Assembly (NCBI GenBank): GCA_025617375.2
Contig: JAMYGW020000004.1
Location: 868,001 to 932,000 of the forward strand
Direction: 5' to 3'
Length of the DNA stretch: 64,000 bases
From: Acarospora socialis
Taxonomy: Eukaryota > Ascomycota > Lecanoromycetes > Acarosporales > Acarosporaceae
Both the position numbers and the translations under genes were made by a program. A model generated the notes under the pieces. It saw only the letters and a program-made list of their open reading frames with translations, had not been told where the DNA came from and did not search any database. Shown piece after piece: positions 11,610 through 24,782 of the stretch; the first letter of the stretch is position 1, and every line of letters begins with the position of its first letter.

Positions 11610-14147
11610 TTACCACCAGTTCGTCATTCCCCCCAACACCGGGCCCCGTTCCATCGCTTGATCCTGCTGGACCTCCATTTGAAAGTCCCGAACCATGTCG
11701 TCCCAGCCTGACCAATCGAGTGTCTCATCCCCTAGGGGATCTTGAAGCAACGTCGCATCGTCCATGATCCATTGGTCGATCGGATCGCTGTTGACCGGAC
11801 CCTGCTGGCTCTGCGAGGGTACGGTCATCGGCAGCATGCCATCCAAGGGTCCATGCGCGCCTCCGCTCATGGGGAAATTGGCACAGCGATCTGGTGTAAA
11901 TTCGAACGTATCCATTGGAGCATCCACCGCTGCAGGTCTCACGCTACCGTTGGTCGCAATGGCGGAGAGATCGGCAACAGGGCCCAAGGTCCCATCTTTC
12001 GGGAACCTTGTGTCACTTTCGACTTCTCGCATCCTTGCCGCTCTGGCTTTGGCCATCAATTTCCGCAGTGGTTTCCAGAGCATGCCTCTCTTGCTGGCCA
12101 CGATGACCCCGCCCCAGTCGGCGAAAACCGAATCGATCGCATTCCAAGCCCGATCGACCGTTTCGCCCTTGGTTCGTGTGCACAGTTCCGAGAGGATATA
12201 CGCCACGGCATGCCACTGGACGTAGGTGCGGAACAGCCAGCCCCATTTGATTGTACTCTGCTCCGTCCCCAGCAGCCGACCGAACTCGAGCACTTCAACA
12301 CACGTAACGAACAATCGGTCTTTGGTCTCTTGGGGTAGGTTGGCGCCACCGTCTTCTCGTTTGAAGGGGTGGTGAGCGATCAGCCACATTTTGGACATGA
12401 CCAGACGAGCAACCGTGGCGGTCACCCAGTACAGGGGGATGTTCATATCACAGTATTGGAGGTACTTCTCCTCCAAAAACTTGTGACAGTTCTCAATGAT
12501 CTCTTCTATCTTAGCCACGGAAGTTTTCGATTGCCACTCGCGGCACTTGATAGGCCCTGCGGAGCACGAACTGAGGCGGCGCATGACGAAACTGACTTCG
12601 TATCGGATGAGACAGAAAGTTTGCTCCGTGCAACCAATCCGCTCTTCCGGCACCACGAGAGATTCGGGGTCGAGGTCGGCGTCATCTATGTTCAGAGGTA
12701 ATTTCGTGTCGAAGCTGTGTTCTGTGATGCTTGGATCTGTCCCCTGATCTTCCGCTGCACGTGTGTCCAGAATGACCACTTGCCACCAGAGTCGCCTTCG
12801 CATCTCCGTCTCAAAGGGCGTGAGCCCGAAATGAGTGCCGTCACGATGAAGGCCAAGAGATAGTGCAATGCGGATGGCAAGGCCGGTAAGTGTCCAGACA
12901 TATCGTGTGTCGTCTTGATGACGGACGCAGACCAGGAAGAGGACGAATGCCGCCAACACAATGCGTTCTTGAGTGTTGAGAAAGCCTGCCCGAGCGAGTG
13001 CTTGCTCGGTAGCGAAACGATATTTACTCAACGCAATTCCCTTATCTTCGGAGAGTAGATTTCTGCACTCATCCGGGCTTAGCGAGGTCACGGCAGCCAA
13101 ATAAATGGCAAACATGAGTGCTTCGGTAGCTTTGTTCAAATTGTCAAGACTGCCAGATACATTGGCGATAATGGTGGACATGCTCGGCAGGTGAAAAATT
13201 TTGACGAGTGGCTCCACGTTGGAAGTATACAGCTGCCACATAGTGAGGATCTGACTCGGAGGCGGATGGAGAGCTCGAAGGTTGACCATCGTGGAATTGA
13301 AGCTGAATATGAAGCCTTGATTGTTGGTCGATTGTGATGAGCTCGATCCATCTGGTGACGGGAAGTCTTCGCCGTCAGAGTCAGGTTCCAGAATATCCTT
13401 CATCTCTTCAACCTAGATATCAATCGTCGTTTCAGCGTTGGCATGTGATAGACGTAGGAACAAGAATCTATCACCACTAACCTCATCACTCAGACTCGCC
13501 CAGAAGCTATTATTGACATATCGACTCTTACCCTCTTCTACCACCAGTCTCCCGAAGTCTTCCTCTAGCGGTTTAGAATTGTAACCCATCTTGGGGCACA
13601 TCCCGTTTCTTCTGCCATGCTCATCCTTCGGGATCTCCTTGTCCCCTCCGTCCACGATCGCATTCGAAGCTTGTGCTTCTCTCTTCACATCTAAACTGTT
13701 CTCCTTGAGGCTTCCATCGCCGTCGACGTCTTTCCCCAAACTCTGCACGACGCCCTCCAATCTCCTGAGCCTGGCCAATAACTCCGTATCGGGCGCCTTC
13801 CTGGCCTTCCTCGGCGCGCGTCCTGGATTGGGGAAGACGCACTCGATGCTTGCTTTAGCGCAGTTGGCGCAAGGGTGCCTCTTGTCACATCGCACTTTTC
13901 GGCGACGGCAGGTGACACAGCTACGATGATGAAGAGGCGGGCCGGTTGGGCCATTGCTGACCGCTGAGGGAGACGAAGAGCATGTGTCGCGCTTGTCGGA
14001 TTTCGTAGAAGGATGACCACCATTGGTGTTTCTGGAGACTGGAGATGTTGACAGATTGCCGGGAGTGGGCCTATGGGTGGTCGGCGGGTCACCGAAGGAG
14101 TAAACCCCGAGATTATTGGGTGCAACCCCTTCTTGAACAGCCATCAT
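11610..14147 (-). CDS. Zn2Cys6 fungal-specific transcription factor
   Basis: A GAL4-type regulator of 822 aa. Exons are 14147-13482 and 13412-11610; the intron (GTTAGT...ATCTAG) joins WASLSDE to VEEMKDIL. The DNA-binding cluster lies at about residues 76-105: CVTCRRRKVRC, then CANCAKASIEC, with spacing C-x2-C-x6-C-x5-C-x2-C-x6-C. A basic linker (RAPRKARKAP) and a short leucine-rich dimerisation helix (LLARLRRLEGVVQSL) follow. The middle homology region of fungal TFs is recognisable by ALSLGLHRDG and EMRRRLWWQVVILD. The C-terminus is acidic/Gln-rich and may activate transcription. The target pathway is unknown and neighbours give no clear clue (MFS gene 0.65 kb downstream on the same strand). 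Two adjacent ATGs (14147, 14144) could start it. Confidence 0.9.
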
Positions 14148-15273
14148 CCTTTTGTGCTTGGTGTTACAGCCTCAATCGGGTTGATATGGTAGCAAAGTAG
14201 TTAACCAGACCAGCCAAATAGTCGGGACATCCTTCGACGACTGGGGGGAGCTATAGGCACTATATAAATACTAATGTACGAGGAAGTACTGAATAATGAA
14301 GGTAAACGTATACACCAGGACTAGGCAGCGATACAGCCCATGGGGGCCAAAATCAGAATTTGTACAGTACAGTACAACCAGTACTCTTCACCGTAGGTGG
14401 TGTTTTGCGATCCTATCAACTTCAGGCAAGGTATTTGTACCTTATCGTTAGATGACAAAGACCAGATCGGATCACATAAGAGAAACGGCCCCATGTTCGA
14501 CTTCAACTAGCTTCGTGCGGCGTAAATTTATGCCGGCTTGGCCACGTGCGAGCATGTTTTACAAAGGGCGTGATTGTGGGGTTATGAACCTACCTTAGGT
14601 ACCTTACGAACCTTAACCTACCTTAGGTATGGACAATACGAGTTACTTAGGTAGGTAACTAAGGTATATCCATTGAGACCAAGCACATGCTCCTGGTACC
14701 TTATGTAAGATTGACAGAATTCGTATTGGGTACAACTTTTCCAGGGCTATTCAGACTCTGTTCGATCAGGTATACAGTCCTGAGCCTGTACATCTAAGTT
14801 TAAACACGAAGCAGTATCAAGCCGAAGGGATCCCATGCTCTCAGATCTGAACCATGTTCATTCCTTTAAGCACTTCCAACGCTAGAACAGGTCCTTTTCG
14901 ACTCCGTGTACACACAAGATCGTTAAACACCAAATACCACCTCCAGATGCAGAAAAACACCGTGGGAAATGCATCAGGTCAGCTCCGAGACGTTATGCTA
15001 GGGGACTGCGTTGGTGTAATTCCCCGTGGAGTGAGGTCTTTTAGGTCGCGGCCGTGGTCGTGGCCTCTTTGTAACCGGATTGATTCTATGTAGCAAGTAG
15101 TTGGTTAGCGCCCAACATGGAGCTTTGCCAGGACAGGTTCTCCGCCAGTCAACCCGGGCTTGGCAAGCTCTACGTACCTTAGTCTCAACCACTCCCTGGT
15201 CGTTGCATTCCAGCGATGCCTATAGGGAAGTCATCGTTAGCAACAACCTGGGGCGGACATGTTGACGGCTACT
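14148..15273. other. Intergenic with TTAGGTA-type repeats
   Basis: About 1.1 kb between the Zn2Cys6 promoter and the 3' end of the LicD gene. Apart from the short palindromic repeat cluster listed separately, short ORFs here resemble nothing I know. Confidence 0.5.
14589..14666. repeat. TACCTTAGGTA palindromic motif cluster
   Basis: The 13-mer CCTACCTTAGGTA occurs at 14589-14601 and again at 14617-14629. A reverse-oriented, slightly varied form (TTAGGTAGGTAACTAAGG) follows at 14647-14664. The motif is self-complementary around CCTTAGG/TACC. Related strings appear in other intergenic stretches of this window (near 22626, 51420, 51600 and 52130) but I did not notice them in exons. Confidence 0.6.
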
Positions 15274-16361
15274 TCACCCTTCGTACGTCGTTTCCGTCAG
15301 GGCGTCTTTGCCATATTCGTCCTCAAGCACCCGCGTGTACGCAAATGGTATTTTAACCGGCCTGTCCTCGAAGAGACTCTCTCGCAAGGGAAAAGATCTT
15401 TCTCCTGCGCCAGCCACGCAAGTTAGACCTTGTTGCGTCGCCGATATATGCCTTACAGAAAGACCGTTCTGGCATACCAAGTAGTGATGCCGATCTTTGA
15501 CCATCAGGGCTCCTTCAACGCCATTGGCTACCCGTGAATCGTCCCTTCTGATGGTGGTAATGTCGATGAATAACCCCGTCTCCGTGTCGATCCATCTCGC
15601 ATCAATGACATTGAGTCTGTCCGCTTCTGTTCTTTCCACATAGCGTGGATTGATCTCGAGCATGTAGTCTCTCCCTTCGGGTATGTGTGGTAACTTGTGG
15701 TGGTGGACGGTCATGTTGTAGTAGCTTGCGAGGAAGTGCATTGTCCGTTCGGAAACTTGAACGTCGATGTCAGAGTCCCAAGGCAGGATCTTAGCACGTT
15801 CAGTACTACTGTGGTTCGGACTGCTGAGATGGAATGCCACACTTTGCCGTTCCACCACCATCCGAGCAATGTCCCATGCATTATCCACGTCTCCGCGCCG
15901 ATATCTGCCATGGTGGAGAGGTAGGTCTGCATGAGAGCAGTAAGGTGGGCTCTTCGCTCCTCGTAGGAGAGTTCGCGGTCGGCGAATCTAAGAACTGTGA
16001 GTACAACTGCCTCCCAATTGACAGGAACACAGTGCAGAGGGCTGCCCACCGGCCATCATAGTGTGGATGGAAGCTAAGATTAGGACATCAGCGTTGTCGT
16101 TGGGAAGAAGTTTCCCATTATCGCACTTACGTCGATTCATCTATATGGCAGAAATGTTAGAAGTAACGCGCCTCCCATGTCTGGCTTGAGAAACTCACGA
16201 AAGTATTTAGCAACAGGGTCACCGCGTTTGCCACTGTGATCTTTCTTTAATCTTGTCCTGACACTTTCAAAGTCCGCATCTCTCTTGAGCAGCGCTCTAC
16301 CGTGCACTGAACTGATAATACAGAATGCGAGCACCACCCAGCAGGACAGCCGCAGAAGCAT
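15274..16361 (-). CDS. LicD-family secreted protein
   Basis: A predicted LicD/nucleotidyltransferase-fold protein of 285 aa, the family that includes bacterial phosphocholine transferases and fungal Mnn4-type mannosylphosphorylation factors. Exons: 16361-16199, 16140-16131 (10 nt), 16073-16050 (24 nt), 15987-15843, 15789-15274; they total exactly 286 codons. The splices restore a conserved run KYF-HEST-FHPHYDGR-FADRELSYEERR. A signal peptide is clear at 1-21 (LLRLSCWVVLAFCIISSVHG), followed by a KR site. The core motif GAETWIMHGTLLGWWWNGK joins KILPWDSDIDVQV; the DSDID acidic residues are the expected metal site. Later blocks are YMLEINPRY, NVIDARWIDTETGLFIDIT and a C-terminal Y-E-Y run. It likely acts in the secretory pathway on glycans or the cell wall; that role is inferred from the family. 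Confidence 0.88.
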
Positions 16362-17357
16362 TGCCTACCATGCAAACCGTCTCACAATGACATAATCTGA
16401 AAGAAAGGTCAAGCTCCAGACCTAGGCATGGCAACTATTATTTGACGAGGGAAGGAAAGGATTGCTAGCTTTGATGAGCACATGTAGTGAATTTTAAACA
16501 ATATCAAGAATTTATGGAGCGAATGCCAAGAGTGTCGCGTGCCCCATAACCATGAAGGGTGGCCCGTTAAAAGACATTGACACCCATCGGCACTGACTCC
16601 TTACTGCATGATTTCTTCAGGTGTGACAAGGACCAATGTCCGTGTCTCCGAGATTGCACACACGCAATGTGATGCAACACACGGCAAGATTCAAAGGGAG
16701 CTGACAACTGCGGCATCTTTAGTCCCCGTACTCGAATGACCTGCCCCGTCTGGATTGGTGCGTCGATTATCATGAGTTCCGTAATCTTCACTTTCCGTGT
16801 TCGATTTCAGAGACAGCGATGTGACATGTGAGGATAGACTGATTTGTCTCTAAGCGACACAAACACCGATTGCTCTAGCCATTCGAGCGGCGTGGTAAAG
16901 AAGAGTGGATGTGAGTGGATATCCATCAGAAATTCATGAGATGCGATCACCCGCTTGGAGTGAAGACACCAGGATCTACTCATGCCAAGCTTCTACCAAG
17001 CTTTTGAAGGCGCAACCTAATTATTTGCGTGGGAAGACCGGTGTTTCGGCTCCCTTTCTCCCTAGTAAGTGTACGCGTAATCAGATACCTTACGATATTC
17101 GAAACACTTCGTATGCCGCTTTCGATATCCGACCAAGTTCTATCTCTTCCTCACAGCCTGGAAGATCTCGTTTGCGCCGGAGTATCAAGAGTGAATAAAT
17201 CATATAGAAAAACAATTGCCCCCCAATATATACCTTACTCAATGACAATCAGAACAGGGGAAATTGTATATCCACTGCGTGTGCTCTCGATACGAAAGGA
17301 TCTTTAACGCCCACAGGAACCCAAACCCGCCTGTGGATGTAACCGTATGAAATCCTC
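16362..17357. other. Intergenic, LicD promoter to photolyase 3' end
   Basis: No supported gene. Short ORFs at 16,567-17,307 have no recognisable domains. Presumably the LicD promoter (right of 16,361) and the photolyase 3' flank. Confidence 0.5.
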
Positions 17358-19310
17358 TCAAGCCGTATTCCTCCCAATGCCGGCTTTGTATCTGGCCAAC
17401 GCCCTATCTCTGCTCTGCTTGTGATCCACGATAAATCTTGGGTAGCCCGCTTTCTCCGCGATCCTCCCGGCTCCACGCCCATACGGGTCATGGATCGCCT
17501 TACCCTGTACCTCCTTTAACTCGGGGATCCATTTCCTAATATATTCACCTTCGATGTCAAACTTCTCGCTCTGTAGCAGGGGGTTGAAAATTCGGAAATA
17601 TGGCTGCGGGTCCACTCCTGTGCTCGCACTGAAGCCCCAGCCTCCATTGTTAGAGGCAAAGTCACCGTCGATGAGATGCTCCATGAAATAGCGTTCGCCC
17701 ATGCGCCAATCGATAAGGAGATCCTTGGCGAGGAAGGAAGCAACGATCATACGACACCGGTTGTGCATGTAGCCCATGTGGTTGATTTGGCGCATCGCCG
17801 CGTCGACGATGGGATACCCGGTACGACCGGTGCACCAGGCTTCGAACTTTTCCATGTCGTATTCCCATTCGATGTTCGTGTATTCGGGTTTGAACGGTTT
17901 GTTCATACTAGAGCGACTGTCGTCAATACGAATTCGGAGTACGGTACTCGAGGGTGAGTGTGCAGCTCACCATATATACGGCCAATGAGCGAGTACATGC
18001 TTGTAGAAATCTCTCCATGCAATCTCGCTGATCCATCCTACAATACCGGGGATGCCTCCATCAAGTTTGTTTGTGGTGTTCGTCGCCCTCGCGCAATGGA
18101 CGGCTGTCCTTGCACTAAGTGTGCCGGCAGCGAAATGTACACTCAACATAGCCGTACTGTTCGACGCAGGGAAGTTTCTCGCATCTTTATACTTTCCAAC
18201 CTTCTGGTTGAGGAACTTCGCAAGCCGCTCTTGTCCTTCATGCTCACCCGGAGGCCACATGCTCCTGAATCTTTGCTTCTCCTCATCGGTCAGTTTTTTA
18301 TTTTTGGGTGCCAAAGGTATCTTCGAGTCGAAGTCCTCTTTGAACCGTATCCGCGCATCCGCAGGGTTTCTTCCCGGCATCTCGTAGAGGTCAAGCTGTT
18401 CTGGATGGCTATGAAGATGTGCTATCCATGCCCTGAACCACGGGCTATAGACAGCGTATTGCCGTCCTTGTTGGCTTGCCAGTTCGCCAGGAGCAACAAC
18501 GCACGTATCGTGTAGTGCTGTAAATGCAATTCCTTTCGACAAACACTTTCTCGTCATCGTCGCTTCTCGTCTAAGCTCGTCGACTTCGTACTCGATGTTG
18601 GCAAATAAATGGCTTGCTCCCCACTGTTCGCACAGCTCGATGATCCTATTCGCGATATCTTTCCGCTTTTCTATTGTTTCGACATAAAGCGGAATATCAA
18701 GCTGTGCGAGATCCCCCTTCAACACCTCCAAACTCCTCAAGGCGAAATCCACGCGCACCGGACTGGTCAAATGTGCCTGATAATCTTGCGGACTGACAAC
18801 GTACAGGCAAATCAGAGGTACGCCCTTACTCTTGGCTTTCTCGGATGCGAAGTGTAACGCCTTGTTGTCCCTCGTTCGCAAGTCCCATTTGAACCAGTGA
18901 ACCACGGCGTCTTTCACTTGGATGCGCTCGCGTTCTTCTCGGGTCTCCCTCATAGCGGTGTCAAGCAGTTCAATGGGCCGAGGAAGTACCCCGTTATCAT
19001 ACAGTAGGCACCGCTCATTTGTCATTTCCGGGGGATAAAACTCGCGCTGAACGATGCCATACCTCTCTTCCTCTGTCGAGTCCTTGTAAGCCGGAACCAC
19101 ATTCTTAGCCTTCTTAGCAATTGACGCCGACAGGGTGGTCGGTTTGCGCTTGCCAAGTATTCCCACCTTGGAAGTCATTGTCGGAGATTGGGTCGCCCGG
19201 AAATGTTGTCTTAATACTTTGGATAGAAAATTGTAGCCTTTCCGTGGTGGTGGATTTATACTGAGAAAGGTTGATGCCAGTCGCAAGTTGAACGAGTTTG
19301 CGAAGACCAT
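17358..19310 (-). CDS. PHR1: Class I CPD photolyase
   Basis: A light-driven flavoenzyme that splits cyclobutane pyrimidine dimers. Exons 19310-17971 and 17907-17358 give 629 aa; the intron joins HWPYI-C to MNKPFKPEY. The N-terminal antenna-binding Rossmann domain begins around VVHWFKWDLRTRDNKAL. The FAD domain contains EIAWRDFYKHVLAHWPY, IEWEYDMEKFEAWCTGRTG, GYPIVDAAMRQ, HNRCRMIVASFLAKDL and NNGGWGFSASTGVDPQPYF, the yeast-like version of the flavin pocket. Two in-frame starts are plausible. ATG at 19310 adds a 44-residue Arg/Ser/hydrophobic leader resembling a mitochondrial presequence. The next, at residue 45 (MTSKVGILGKRKP), precedes basic KRKP and KKAKN stretches that could act as nuclear signals. 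Dual mitochondrial/nuclear targeting as in yeast Phr1 is an inference. Expression is commonly light-induced in fungi, but I cannot see that here. Confidence 0.94.
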
Positions 19311-20383
19311 GCGACTCGTCGTGGCAATTCTGCAGCCCCAATCACCTAGCTTCTACCACGGTGGAGAAAGTCGCCCTGATGGTCTTCGACGTTGACAAGG
19401 GTGATCGTCGTTACAGTAGCTTTGGTGTTCGGCTTCAGTGGAGCTGGAAGGATAAGGTAGGATCCCTTGTGAAGAACAATGATGATGCATTTGGATCTGA
19501 GATCTTGCCGTGGTCGCGATCTGTGCTGAGATACGCGAGGACTTAGCCTAAAGCTTATATCTAAATGAAGTACTCGCTGACTCATCTCGTAGGAAACTCC
19601 AATGCTGCAAAGACAATAGTGCCTGAAATTCTCAAATAGTCATCTCAGACGATTATACTACTCGTATAAGATCCTGGTGTTGATAGAGATTCATATGCCC
19701 AGTCTTGAAATACAAAGTCTGTTTAGTACCCATTAATACAAACCTGAGATCAAGCACCGCAGTTGCTGTCTAGATAAGGTCTGGACAGGGAATGTTGACC
19801 ACCACGATGGCCATAGTGTAGGGATACGTGTTCGACATTCAATTCGACCACTAAAGTTCAAGACCATAACGTATTACTCAAACCCATTATTGGGTGTCTA
19901 TTTGTTGCTTTCAATGATGTCGTCTGGTCATTGATCGATTCCGAGGCGCTGTTCCACCCGTATCTGTGCTTCGACGAGATGCTCTAACGTCGCAGCTCTT
20001 CAAAGGCGGATTTTATATCGGTCTACGGCCGCGAGACAAATTCTCTGCTTCCTCAATCACGTGGTCCACCGAAGTGGAGATGAGGAAGCTTTGATAAGCC
20101 GATGTGATGTCACACATGGAGGAATACCGGTAACAACATGATCACGTAGAATGCCAGGAGGTCTTCGCTTGACTTGAAAGGTTGATTCGAAGTTCTAGGT
20201 CTTATTGACCAGGTGGTAAGAAGCTCATGGATTCCTGGTCATGGCATCATGCCTCTTGATTCGGTATCCGGTACAAGTAGAATCCCTCTCTAGAATCTCC
20301 ATCCTTCGAATCAGCATTGCGCGCTCTCCTTTACGAACTTCACTCCGAACGTACCGACCTCTCAATACCCCCTTACACATCTC
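19311..20383. other. Intergenic, photolyase promoter
   Basis: Photolyase upstream region and the 3' flank of rps21. No ORF with recognisable content and no repeat seen. Confidence 0.5.
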
Positions 20384-20734
20384 CTAACGCTGACTGCTCC
20401 CGCTCCACACGTTCTTCAGCAGTCCATCCCTCTGTGCTAATCGGTTGAGACTGTCGTCGCTCTCCCCCATAGCCCGGACAAAGCCACATAGCGCATACAC
20501 CTGGTTCTCGCCTGTGTATCTGCCGTTCTCGTCTACCTTGCCGACCGATATCTGGACTGAAGCATGGTCTTTCGCTTTGATGATGCGGTTGGTTGCCGAG
20601 CATTTGCGAGGGACGTAACTGTTGGTAGGAAAAAGTCAGCGCATTGCCAGCTTTGCGCGAGCCGGAATGTGGGTTATTGAGTGACAAGACCAGGTCACCT
20701 ACAGGTCAACAAGCTCTCCTCTATCGTTCTCCAT
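20384..20734 (-). CDS. RPS21: 40S ribosomal protein S21 (eS21)
   Basis: An 88-aa small-subunit protein, unmistakable once spliced. Exon 1 (20734-20703, 32 nt) encodes [11 protein letters not shown]. An 84-bp intron (20702-20619, donor GTAGGT, acceptor CAACAG) splits the leucine codon. Exon 2 (20618-20384) starts [20 protein letters not shown] and ends [18 protein letters not shown]. Length and sequence match the family almost residue for residue, with [15 protein letters not shown] and [13 protein letters not shown] in between. The more obvious donor GTGACC three bases downstream would add an extra tyrosine codon, so GTAGGT is preferred. The gene sits alone between the photolyase and Nudix genes. 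Single-frame ORF calling would miss it because both exons are short. Confidence 0.96.
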
Positions 20735-21127
20735 GGTTGCTCCGTAGGTCAAGGTCTCTGAGAGCGGTGTGAGCTGTGAAGATTACAATCTAAACGATTC
20801 GTTGAAAGGCACGATGTAAAAGTTCGCGATCCTCGACTAAGGCGCTCGCCGGGGGCTCGTTTGTGGGTCACGTGCACAACGACTCTCGCACCCCCGCTAA
20901 GGCCTCGGGCGTTCAGTTCCAGCAACTATGCGAAGAAGTCGTCCTCCTGACAATATTTCGAGACTATCCGTAATTTCTGGCGATATGTATACAACGCTTA
21001 ACAGCTGCACGGAGTTCTGTATTTGCTCAGTCACCAAAGCTGCTTCACTTGTTGACACTGGGATATAGCACGTATTTACATCCTAGATTTCGGACCGTAT
21101 ATATATGAATGGAGAATTATCTAATGA
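20735..21127. other. Intergenic, rps21 promoter
   Basis: Between the rps21 start and the Nudix gene stop. It should hold the ribosomal-protein promoter; I do not recognise a specific element. Confidence 0.5.
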
Positions 21128-22274
21128 TTACAATTTCTCCTTGGATGGCTTCTCGTTCCTGAGAATGTCTTCTCTCCATACAACGTCTAACTCTCTCGGA
21201 CCCTCTTTCCTAAACTTCACCAGCACAATCCGCTCTGCATCGCCCTTCCTCCCGCTGCCTTCCAGCTCCGGCCCGGGCTTGTCTAGCGCAAGGACCGCCC
21301 GTCCATCGCTTTCCTTAAACATGATCCCGGTTGGTGAAATGCACTTCTCGCCCCAAGGTGGGTCTCCAGTCTTGACAAACTCCAGTAATGCTTCCCGCTG
21401 CCGTGCCAATTCTTGAGGTCCGACCACGTTCGGGACGTTCTGTGGGGAGAGAAAAGGATCCAGCAGGTGGAGGAGGAAGAATTGAGGCGGGAAGAGAATG
21501 ATTTCACCGGAGCGGGCCATAGAGAGCCAAGCTGAAGGAGGCAGAAAGCGAGCCGTGGTATGTTCTAGGCCGCCATCCGAGGTAGGCACGGGAATGATCG
21601 CTTCACTTTTCGTCGGAAGGGAGCCCGGCGACGAGTGATCAGAAGGTAAAGGAAGGAAATATAAGTACATCTGCGTCGTAAACCGATGCGGTATGTTGGT
21701 GGGTGTGATCCAGCGTGTAAACGGTATTAGATTCTCTGGGGCGAGCGTCAGAAATACCATTCAGCCACGAGTTCGCATCAAAGACCAACCGATGTCTGGA
21801 AGTCCCCCACATTGCTCAACCCAGTCCCGGAACAGTATTTTGCCCTCGTGTATAGCATGTCTGCCCTTTTCTCTTTCCTCGTCACCCACTTCCAGCAATG
21901 CGCCAGAGCCGTCTTTCGCCTTGGCCAGTAATAATCCACTTTCCTCAAAACATTCTCTTATAGCCCCTAGCCTGTAAGCCTCTCCATCGCAATGCCGCTG
22001 GGGGTCATCAGGCCCGGGTATCGCCCCATCTTGCGTGGATGATAGGTTACCACCAGGGAACACATGCGCGGAGGGAAAAGATGAAGACGTGCGCACGCGA
22101 TGGAGCAACAAGACTTGATTTGTGGGCGAGATGAGGAGGATGCTAGCGAGTGGACGTCAACAAGAAGCGCTCCTATTAAATCGACAACCACAAAGGCGCG
22201 AGCCTGTACCTTGCACTTGGTCGGGGTATTGATGGCTGCTTCTTGGCCGTTGATTTCGTCGACCTTGAACTCAT
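21128..22274 (-). CDS. Nudix hydrolase, NUDT19/NUDT7-like
   Basis: A 341-aa Nudix-fold protein assembled from exons 22274-22210, 22142-21790 and 21735-21128. Junctions restore RPSA-SILLISPTNQVLLLHR and GLPDI-ENLIPFTRWITPTN, both family-typical. The substrate-entry strand and loop read SAHVFPGGNLS, and the Nudix helix reads GAIRECFEESGLLLA, keeping the REx2EExG metal-binding core. FTRWITPTNIPHRFTTQMY is the segment shared with mammalian NUDT19 and related peroxisomal/mitochondrial CoA diphosphatases. The protein ends in ..KPSKEKL; the last three residues KEL/EKL are not a canonical peroxisomal PTS1 (SKL), so location stays open. A CoA or acyl-CoA diphosphatase activity is plausible from the subfamily only. 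The N-terminus is Ser/Lys-rich (MSSRSTKSTAKKQ) and could be a weak mitochondrial leader. Confidence 0.86.
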
Positions 22275-22858
22275 AGTTTTGTTGTCCGATACCCTCTCGC
22301 ACTTCGTATATACACTAAGCTTCGTTCGCGATTGTAGATATGAGGCCTGGAAAGGCGGTCGAGGGATGTATTGCGGACTCTTTGCGAGATTTGTAAAGGT
22401 GCGTAACAACAAATTGATATAGCTCACGGGCTCATGACAGGAGGGTGAAGATCTATGAGGACGACACAGCTTTGAGACAGATGTCAAGTTATTGCCAGGC
22501 ATTCCCGAACTGATCTATAGCTACGAATTACTCTTCTTGTGCCTGGATTTACTGGGCTGAAGACCATAGCGTGATGCGGGGGAGGCTTAGCCGACATAAA
22601 GGGTCTTGAAAGGGCCGAGGTATAGCCTAAGGTACGTAAGGTAGTGAAGATGCGGTGTTACGGCTGGAAGAATCATCTCTAGATTTTCAAGAGTAAAGTG
22701 GAGAACGGAAAACAGTGGATGCGCCTCCAAGTATTCAGATCTGTAGATGGATCAAAGTGTCCTCTATTCGTTCGTAAGCAGACAGTCTGAGCTCTTGACC
22801 AGCCATGTACGCCACAAATAACAACTCCTCCATAAAATTGCCCGTTTTTGCCCGTTTA
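22275..22858. other. Intergenic, Nudix promoter and IMPDH 3' flank
   Basis: No gene supported. It contains CCTAAGGTACGTAAGGTAG at 22626-22644, related to the motif cluster at 14589-14666. Confidence 0.5.

Positions 22859-24782
<1,924 letters not shown>

Noticed and set aside
20697-20702. In-frame stop TAG at the end of the first S21 segment as evidence of a pseudogene
   Set aside because: The TAG bases belong to the intron donor (CT|GTAGGT); splicing restores a complete 88-aa protein.
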